64,000 nucleotides of DNA from Aquilaria yunnanensis (lineage: Eukaryota > Streptophyta > Magnoliopsida > Malvales > Thymelaeaceae). The notes beneath the pieces were generated by a model. The model was not told where the DNA came from. It saw nothing but the letters and a program-made list of their open reading frames with translations, and searched no databases. A program made the translations under genes and the position numbers. Positions 56,177 through 64,000 of the stretch are shown here, one piece after another. The DNA is taken from contig CM077596.1 in assembly GCA_039654915.1 (NCBI GenBank), positions 46,684,501 through 46,748,500 on the forward strand. Reading direction: 5' to 3'. Position 1 is the first letter of the stretch; every line of letters starts with the position of its first letter.

Positions 56177-58304
56177 CAGTCCATCTTACAACGATAGAAC
56201 CTTTCCTATCGTTAGAGGTTCTAAGGAACTTTCCTTAAACCTCAAACAAACAATCAATTATTCAGTCCATCTTACAACGATAGAACCTTTCCTATCGTTA
56301 GAGGTTCTAAGGAACTTTCCTTAACCTCAAACAAACAATCAATCATTCAGTCCATCTTACAACGATAGAACCTTTCCTATCGTTAGAGGTTCTAAGGACC
56401 TTTCCTTAACCTCAAACAAACAATCAATCATTCAGTCCATCTTACAACGATAGAACCTTTCCTATCGTTAGAGGTTCTAAGGACCTTTCCTTAAACCTCA
56501 AACAAACAATCGATCATTCAGTCCATCTTACAACGATAGAACCTTTCCTATCGTTAGAGGTTCCAAGGACCTTTCCTTAAACCTCAAACAAACAATCAAT
56601 CATTCAGTCCATCTTACAACGATAGAACCTTTCCTATCGTTAGAGGTTCTAAGGACCTTTCCTTAACCTCAAACAAACAATCAATCATTCAGTCCATCTT
56701 ACAACGATAGAACCTTTCCTATCGTTAGAGGTTCCAAGGACCTTTCCTTAAACGTCAAACAAGCAATCAATCATTCAGTCCATCTTACAACGATAGAACC
56801 TTTCCTATCGTTAGAGGTTCCAAGGACCTTTCCTTAACCTCAAACAAACAATCAATCATTCAGTCCATCTTACAACGATAGAACCTTTCCTATCGTTAGA
56901 GGTTCTAAGGAACTTTCCTTAAACCTCAAACAAACAATCAATTATTCAGTCCATCTTACAACGATAGAACCTTTCCTATCGTTAGAGGTTCTAAGGAACT
57001 TTCCTTAAACCTCAAACAAACAATCAATTATTCAGTCCATCTTACAACGATAGAACCTTTCCTATCGTTAGAGGTTCTAAGGATCTTTCCTTAAACCTCA
57101 AACAAACAATCAATCATTCAGTCCATCTTACAACGATAGAACCTTTCCTATCGTTAGAGGTTCCAAGGACCTTTCCTTAAACCTCAAACAAACAATCAAT
57201 CATTCAGTCCATCTTACAACGATAGAACATTTTCTATCGTTAGAGGTTCCAAGGACCTTTCCTTAAACCTCAAACAAACAATCAATCATTCAGTCCATCT
57301 TACAACGATAGAACCTTTCCTATCGTTAGAGGTTCTAAGGACCTTTCCTTAAACCTCAAACAAACAATCAATCATTCAGTCCATCTTACAACGATAGAAC
57401 CTTTCCTATCGTTAGAGGTTCTAAGGACCTTTCCTTAAACCTCAAACAAACAATCAATCATTCAGTCCATCTTACAACGATAGAACCTTTCCTATCGTTA
57501 GAGGTTCCAAGGACCTTTCCTTAAACCTCAAACAAACAATCAATCATTCAGTCCATCTTACAACGATAGAACCTTTCCTATCGTTAGAGGTTCTAAGGAC
57601 CTTTCCTTAAACCTCAAACAAACAATCAATCATTCAGTCCATCTTACAACGATAGAACCTTTCCTATCGTTAGAGGTTCTAAGGACCTTTCCTTAACCTC
57701 AAACAAACAATCAATCATTCAGTCCATCTTACAACGATAGAACCTTTCCTATCGTTAGAGGTTCTAAGGACCTTTCCTTAAACCTCAAACAAACAATCAA
57801 TCATTCAGTCCATCTTACAATGATAGAACCTTTCCTATCGTTAGAGGTTCCAAGGACCTTTCCTTAAACCTCAAACAAACAATCAATCATTCAGTCCATC
57901 TTACAATGATAGAACCTTTCCTATCGTTAGAGGTTCCAAGGACCTTTCCTTAAACCTCAAACAAACAATCAATCATTCAGTCTATCTTACAACGATAGAA
58001 CCTTTCCTATCGTTAGAGGTTCTAAGGATCTTTCCTTAAACCTCAAACAAACAATCAATCATTCAGTCCATCTTACAACGATAGAACCTTTCCTATCGTT
58101 AGAGGTTCCAAGGACCTTTCCTTAAACCTCAAACAAACAATCAATCATTCAGTCCATCTTACAACGATAGAACCTTTCCTATCGTTAGGGGTTCTAAGGA
58201 CCTTTCCTTAAACCTCAAACAAACAATCAATCATTCAGTCCATCTTACAACGATAGAACCTTTCCTATCGTTAGAGGTTCTAAGGACCTTTCCTTAAACC
58301 TCAG
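56177..58304 (+). repeat. 85/86-bp minisatellite, about 25 units, two hairpins per unit
   Basis: The phrase CAGTCCATCTTACAACGATAG recurs every 85 or 86 bp, starting at 56177, 56263 and 56348 and continuing to about 58300. Units differ by only a few bases. Each contains AACGATAG-AACCTTTC-CTATCGTT (perfect 8-bp stem) and a second foldback from GAGGTT...AAGGA to TCCTT...AACCTC. It lies in the 3' untranslated region; 3' tandem repeats are known in Ogre relatives. Confidence 0.93.
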
Positions 58305-58393
58305 AGTTTAGGCGGCGAGAAGGTTTTCAATGCCTAGCTAAGCTGGACGAAATTTGGTAACTAACTTTGCATACATCATGTCCCATGGAGCAT

Positions 58394-58408
58394 GCAAAGG
58401 GGGGCAGC
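58394..58408 (+). other. Polypurine tract of the Ogre element
   Basis: CAAAGGGGGGCAGC lies immediately upstream of the 3' LTR, where plus-strand synthesis is primed. Confidence 0.8.
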
Positions 58409-61400
58409 TGTTGACACCCAATTTCGTCCGGCCATTAAAATAATTTTAAAAAAAAATTAAATAAAAAAAATTAAATAAAAAAATGTATTATTATTATTAT
58501 TGTTATTATTATTGCTAATTTTTTTTAATAGTTTAAAATATATATATTTTTTTTGTTTTGTTTTGTGAAGATTTGATATATGTGTGTATATGTGTATGTT
58601 TGAAAGAAAAAAAGAAAACTCCATAAAAATGACAAAATTTAAAAGTTTGAGGTAAAAATGACAAAATTAAGAAGTTTCAGGCAAAATTGACAAATTCTGA
58701 AAGTTCCAGGAGCATTTGGCAGTTTGTCACATAAAATTTTGAGCCTGCCGACGTTTTTGGCTCAAATTGACAGAAAACGACAAAATTGTCAAAATCAGAA
58801 GCTTCAGGAACTTATCCAGAGGCTGAGAGACGTAAAGGACTAAAATTGTCATTTTACCAATTTAAGAGATAAGTTTGAAATTTTTTATTAATTTATCCGT
58901 CCACAGTTCAGCCAAACTCCTTCTATAAATACCCCTCCAAATTCAGTGATGAACACAGAAAAAAATAGCAAAAAAACTTAGAGCTCCGTTTTAAAAAAAA
59001 AATAAAATTACAGCCCTTAGCCCCAGCCCTCTTCCCTTCTTCCCCAGAAAGCCAAAACTTTTTTTCTTTTCTCTATTCCGTCTCTCTCTCTCTCTCTCTC
59101 TCGCCGTGCCCACCACCGCCGTCCGCCGGCCACCACGCCTCCGCCCAGCCGTCCTGCCGCCGTCGTCCGGCCGTCCCGCCGCCGTCGCCGTCGTACCCAG
59201 CCTGACGTCCGCCGCCGCGCCGTTCCCCTTTTCTTCTTCTCTCCCTGCGCCGGCTGCTGCCCGCCGCTCCTCCACCGCCCTCCGCTTCGCGCCGTTGCCC
59301 CTCCGCCCGTGCTCGCCGTCGCCCTGCGCTTCCGCCCCCACGCCCTTGCGCCCCGTGCCCTCGCCGCCGCTCGCCTGGCTGCCCCTCCCTCCCCCCACGC
59401 CGTCCGTGTCGCGCCTCTTTCCTGGGATTCAAAAACAAAAACTAAAGGGTATAACTCTTGTTTCACCCATCATCTTTTCAATTTCTTTCTATTAGGTCAC
59501 TAACCTTTTTATTTTGTCTTTGCAGAAAATTAATTAACTAACTCATTTATTTTTTTACTTGTTTATTTATTTGTTTATTATTGTTATTATTACTAACCCT
59601 TTTTTTTTTGTTTGTTATTAGCAACTAACAACTAACTTGCTAATTTTTACTAACCTTTATTATTATTGTTGTTAATAATTAATTAAATTGTCTAACTTTT
59701 ATTTTTGTTGTAATTAATTAACTTAATTAAACTTGGCTAACTTTTATTTATTGTTGTTAATTAATTAACTTAATTAAACTTGGCTAATTTTTATTTATTG
59801 TTGTTAATTAATTAACTTAATTAAACTTGGCTAATTTTTATTTATTGTTGTTAATTAATTAACTTAATTAAACTTGGCTAATTTTTATTTATTGTTGTTA
59901 ATTAATTAACTTAATTAAACTTGGCTAATTTTTATTTATTGTTGTTAATTAATTAACTTAATTAAACTTGGCTAATTTTTATTTATTGTTGTTAATTAAT
60001 TAACTTAATTAAACTTGGCTAATTTTTATTTATTGTTGTTAATTAATTAACTTAATTAAACTTGGCTAATTTTTATTTATTGTTGTTAATTAATTAACTT
60101 AATTAAACTTGGCTAACTTTTATTTATTGTTGTTAATTAATTAACTTAATTAAACTTGGCTAATTTTTATTTATTGTTGTTAATTAATTAACTTAATTAA
60201 ACTTGGCTAACTTTTATTTATTGTTGTTAATTAATTAACTTAATTAAACTTGGTTAATTTTTATTTATTGTTGTTAATTAATTAACTTAATTAAACTTGG
60301 CTAACTTTTATTATTGTTGTTAATTAATTAAATTAATTAAATTGTCTAACTTTTATTTTTGTTGTAATTAATTAACTTAATTAACTTGACTAACTTTTTA
60401 TTATTGTTGTTAACCATTAATTTAATTAAACTTGGCTAATTTTTATTATTGTTGTTAATTAATTTAATCTAACTTTTACTAACCTTTTTTATTGTTATTA
60501 ACTAACTAATCCAACTAATCTAACTATATTAATTGTGCTAACTTTTATTATTATTGTGTTATTAAAGTGGATGGCCAAAAAGCCCCACTTTATTAATTGA
60601 ATTTTTTTTATGATTAAAAGATAAAAAAAGGAATTTTATGTGAATAATTTTCTAAAGGCTAATAAAAATTACTTTTTTTTTTATTTTGAAACAAAGTTTT
60701 TATTCCTTTTAATAAACAAACATAATGAAATAATTCAAAAATAAAATAAATAAATAAATAAACATAAAACCATTCTTTTAATACATCTTTAAAATTAATA
60801 ATTAATGAAATAAAAAAATTTAATTAAAACTCCATGACCAAATGATCCGCCAGGATCCATGGCTCGGAAATATTTTTAAAATAAAATATATAAATAAATT
60901 TTTTTTTTTCTTTATAAAAAATAAAAAAAAAAAACTTTAGACTAATATATTAATTATCTATTAATATATAATTTTTTTTAGTTTTCTTTATTAAAAAGAA
61001 TAAAAAGCGTAAAATTTTTTAGTTAATATTTTTCAATAATATTTTATTTATTTCTTTTAAAAATATAATTTTTTTTAGTTTTCTTTATTAATAAAAAGAA
61101 TGAAAAGAATAAAAATTTTGGGTTAATATGTTATTCAGTAATATTTTACTTATTAAAAGATATAACTTTTTGTTTCCTTTATAAAAATCTTAATCAAATA
61201 ATTTCAAAATAATACAAAATAAAACAAAAATAATTGAATTTTCTCTTAAATATTTTTGACTTATTGATTAGATATATTTTCAGAAATATAAATTAAAATT
61301 AAAAAAAAAAAATCTTTCATCAAACAAAGAAGAATATAAAAATAAAAATATCAAGACTTTTGTTTTAAAATACATATAAGTTTTCGGTTAAATAATCTTT

Positions 61401-62757
61401 TATTCCAAAAATAAATTAAATAAATATCAAAACTTTTCTTCTTTTGTTTAAAATTTTTGATTCTCTTAATAAAAAAAAATAATAATAAAAAAATAATAAA
61501 AAATAAAAATTTTTTTTAGTTCATGGTATATTGGCTGGAAACTGTCTCGTGCCCGCTTTTGAGCTGCTTCACCTGGTGAAGAGGGTCTGGCTGAGTAACA
61601 ACGCCCCGTACCATGATCAAAATTTTTATTTTTAAACTCTTTAATTCTTTTAAATTAACTTCTTATTAAATAAAAATTAATTATTATTTTTTTTAATTCT
61701 TTTATAAATTGAGTAATCCTTTAAAATAATAAATATCTTTCATTAAACAAGAAAAACAAAAAAAGTAAACAAGAAAAAAAAGAAAGATAAGAAAAATAAA
61801 AGAAAGATAAGAAACAAAAATAAAAGAAAGATAAGAAAGAAAAGGAAGATAAAAAAATATAAAAGAAAAGATAAGATAAGAAAAGAAAGAAAGAAAAGAC
61901 AAGAAAAATAAAAAAAAGATAAGAAAGAAAAATAAAAGAAAGATAAGATAAAGAAAAAAAGGAAATATAAGAAAAAGAAAAGAAAGATAAAAGAAAGAAA
62001 AAGAAAAAGCAAAGAAAGAAAGAAAAGAATAAAAAAGAAAGAAAGAAAAGAATAAAAAAGAAAGAAAAGAAAAGAAATTAAAAGAAATTAAAAAAAAGAA
62101 GTAAAAATAAGTAAAAAAAGAAGAAAAAGAAAGAAAGTAAAAAAAGAAGTAAAAAATATAAAGATAAATTTTTTAGTTAGTATTAAAAATCATTCATAAA
62201 CAAAAAGAATTACCATTTAAAAATTAATTTCATAATAATAAGAATTAAATAATTACGATAAATCAATTTCCATATCCGGATGATCCGGTAGGATCTACGG
62301 TTTGGAAAATATCAAACTTTTTAAAATAAACAAATTAAATAAACAGATAAAAATCCATATTTTTACAATATGGATAAAATTGTTTAAAATTTCATCAAAT
62401 TCCGTGTCCAAATGACTCGGCAGAGTCCATGGTTCGGAATCAAAATCTTCCGTGTCCAAATGACTCGGCAGAGTCCATGGTTCGGAAGTATAAAATTCTA
62501 TACAAATTAATTTCCAAAAATCCGCATTCAACTAATTCAGTTAAAATTTCTAGTTTGAAAATTAACTGAATTTTTTTTAAGCAAAGTAAAACAAAATTAA
62601 AATCAACTAAGGTGCCAATTTTGGGCGCTATAACAATATTGTTTTAGCGTAACCGTACTCCCGATCCCCGAACTCTCGCAGACCATATTTTAAGGTATCC
62701 AATCGACCTGAGCGAAAACCGATTGGTGGCGACTCCAGAAAACCCGACGTTGCCACA
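58409..62757 (+). repeat. 3' LTR of the Ogre element
   Basis: 4349 bp. It matches the 5' LTR at a constant offset of 20800 up to about 40100 and 20799 after it (one T fewer in a T run). I saw no substitution in the lines compared. It carries the same TATA box, GC block (59104-59420), purine tract and hairpins. Confidence 0.95.
59705..60320 (+). repeat. 47-bp tandem array in the 3' LTR, about 13 units
   Basis: Same array as at 38905-39520, with the same unit variants (CTAACTT versus CTAATTT) in the same order. Confidence 0.9.
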
Positions 62758-62762
62758 ACATA

Positions 62763-63430
62763 TTTAGAAAATTTAAGTATTTTCTCCTTTTACTAATGCT
62801 ATTATGCTTGGTGATAGCAATCCGAATGGTACTTGAGTATGGCTTCTTTAGGGAACAAGGGGTCTAGAATAAAAAACAATGGAAGGGGCCATAGAGCTGT
62901 TTGCCTGGGGGAATCCTTGGGAGGATAATCTAAAAAGTGGTAGAGATTTGGATATATTTAATATTTAATAACTTGTTCATAATCAAGTCCACACTTTATG
63001 GGCTTTTGGTGTTTAAATAATGTAAAAATGAGTCCTTAGCAATGGGTGGGATGAATTCCCTTTTGTCCATTTTGATTCCTTCCTTAAAAGAAACCTTTGT
63101 GGCCAAGGTCCTACCTAATCCATAGCTGATTTTTGTAATCCTTATTACATGGATTTGCTCAGGTCGTGATCCATTTTTTATGTTCCTAGGCTCATCATTT
63201 GTCTATAATGGTGTCAATAATGCAACTCAAAGTAAGGAAATTCAATGAGGATGTTTACATTTTCACATCACCTAGGGCCTTTTGAGCTTCTTACCTTTAT
63301 TGCAAAAAATTACTCATTAAATGTTTCTACTACTGTGCCACATGGGACAATACGCCATGCTTATGGTGTATTTACACTAGTTAATGGGTGTTAACAAGTG
63401 TTCCTGAATTAGTTATGTAGTATGGGTTTG
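62763..63430. other. Flanking non-coding DNA right of the Ogre element
   Basis: Continues the sequence interrupted at 37608. Weak reading in one frame hints at an older retroelement remnant, but nothing can be assigned. Confidence 0.4.
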
Positions 63431-64000
63431 TGATTGGATTGTATGTAACCAATTGGATTGTATGTAACCGGTACGTGATTAGTTTGAAGTTATGTTTGGA
63501 TTGTATGAAACTTGCGATCTTGATGGTAGGCAGTTTTATAGGTTTGATTATCTAGAAAAATAATTTATTTATTTTATTTGTTTGAAACTAAGTTGTTATT
63601 ATAAGATGTTCCAATTGATGGTATGGTTTGATGTTGTACAGTTGGTTGAATTGTGCTTTGAATTTGTGATTGGTTTATATGTGACTGATGTATACTTAGT
63701 CTAGAATTGTGGTTATATTGCATGGAGCTGTTATATGATTAATGTCGAACTACACTTGGATTGTATGAAACATGTGATCTTAATCATGGATAGTTTTACA
63801 GGTTTGATTATGTAAAAAGGTGTGATTGTTTGATTCTAATTTATCTAAAATTGATTTGATATTGTATAAAACCGGGTGTTGATGGTCTAGTTTCAATGCA
63901 ATATGATTAGTTAGAATTGTAGTCTAAATTTGTGAATGGATTCTATATAATCAATGTATATTTAGGCTAGACTTGTGATTAGATTGTATAAACTTGCATA
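63430..64000. repeat. Degenerate tandem repeat, about 262-bp period, at least 2 copies
   Basis: TTGGATTGTATGAAAC followed by GATCTT, TAGTTTTAYAGGTTTGATTA occurs at about 63496 and 63757. TTTGTGAWTGG, ATGTATAYTTAG, CTAGAMTTGTG occurs at about 63664 and 63928. The array continues past the window edge. Confidence 0.6.

Larger units (their letters stand above)
37609..62757 (+). mobile_element. Complete Ogre-type (Tat lineage) Ty3/gypsy LTR retrotransposon, 25.1 kb
   Basis: Bounded by LTRs at 37609-41958 (4350 bp) and 58409-62757 (4349 bp), both TGTTGACACCC...GTTGCCACA, and by the 5-bp duplication ACATA (37604-37608, 62758-62762). Order: PBS, ORF1, gag-protease, intron, RT-RNase H-aRNase H-integrase, cargo ORFs, minisatellite, PPT. 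ORF1 upstream of gag, a very long LTR, an Arg-tRNA-type primer site and an intron before the RT are the known hallmarks of Ogre elements. The only LTR difference I noticed is one T in a T run (12 T at about 40099-40110; 11 T in the 3' LTR). This implies a very recent insertion. All core ORFs are open. Confidence 0.95.

Noticed and set aside
56177..58304. CRISPR-like array
   Set aside because: Units are contiguous tandem copies with no unique spacers, in a plant retroelement UTR.

Overview
The window looks like nuclear DNA of a flowering plant, most likely a eudicot. It is AT-rich, carries one intron-containing plant cytochrome P450 gene, and is otherwise almost entirely transposable elements of plant-specific lineages. 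I see no rRNA, tRNA, CRISPR array or bacterial-type operon. All calls come from reading the sequence; boundaries marked approximate are visual alignments.

Layout. 1-1814: AT-rich DNA with possible CACTA-like subterminal motifs and a foldback element. 1815-4840: a short Mutator-like element (MULE, 9-bp target duplication) split by a 2.1-kb solo LTR. 6458-8052: a two-exon CYP81-type P450, the only ordinary host gene recognised. 9182-23782: a decayed Tat-lineage Ty3/gypsy element. Its 3' third, including an antisense additional ORF, is present as a ~3.4-kb inverted repeat, and one arm is split by a 1.48-kb TRIM element that is itself arranged as an inverted repeat (5-bp target duplication). 23783-37603: mostly decayed DNA with an LTR-like stretch, tandem repeats and two truncated L1-type LINE ends.

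37609-62757: a complete, apparently very young 25.1-kb Ogre-type (Tat lineage) LTR retrotransposon. It has LTRs of 4350 and 4349 bp that look identical except for one T in a T run, a 5-bp ACATA target duplication, an Ogre-type primer site and a polypurine tract. Its order is LTR, PBS, ORF1 (plant mobile domain-like with coiled coil), gag-protease with G-patch, a 198-bp intron whose removal fuses the frames exactly, then RT-RNase H-archaeal-type RNase H-integrase. Between pol and the 3' LTR lies a ~7-kb cargo region: two tandem copies of a small cysteine-rich basic protein gene (the second with one in-frame TGA), a TGACG-rich 87-bp repeat array, a TATA box, an intact intronless LOG-type (cytokinin-activating) ORF, and a ~2.1-kb array of about 25 hairpin-forming 85/86-bp units. 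62763-64000: flanking DNA with a degenerate ~262-bp tandem repeat.

How the parts work together. In the Ogre element, unspliced RNA would give ORF1 and Gag-protease, and spliced RNA the Gag-Pol fusion; AATAAA signals inside the intron may help set the ratio. The cargo genes have TATA-like motifs of their own and are not needed for transposition in known relatives. A retrotransposon carrying an intact LOG-like enzyme next to zinc-finger proteins that resemble viral cysteine-rich regulators is the most noteworthy feature here; its function is inference.
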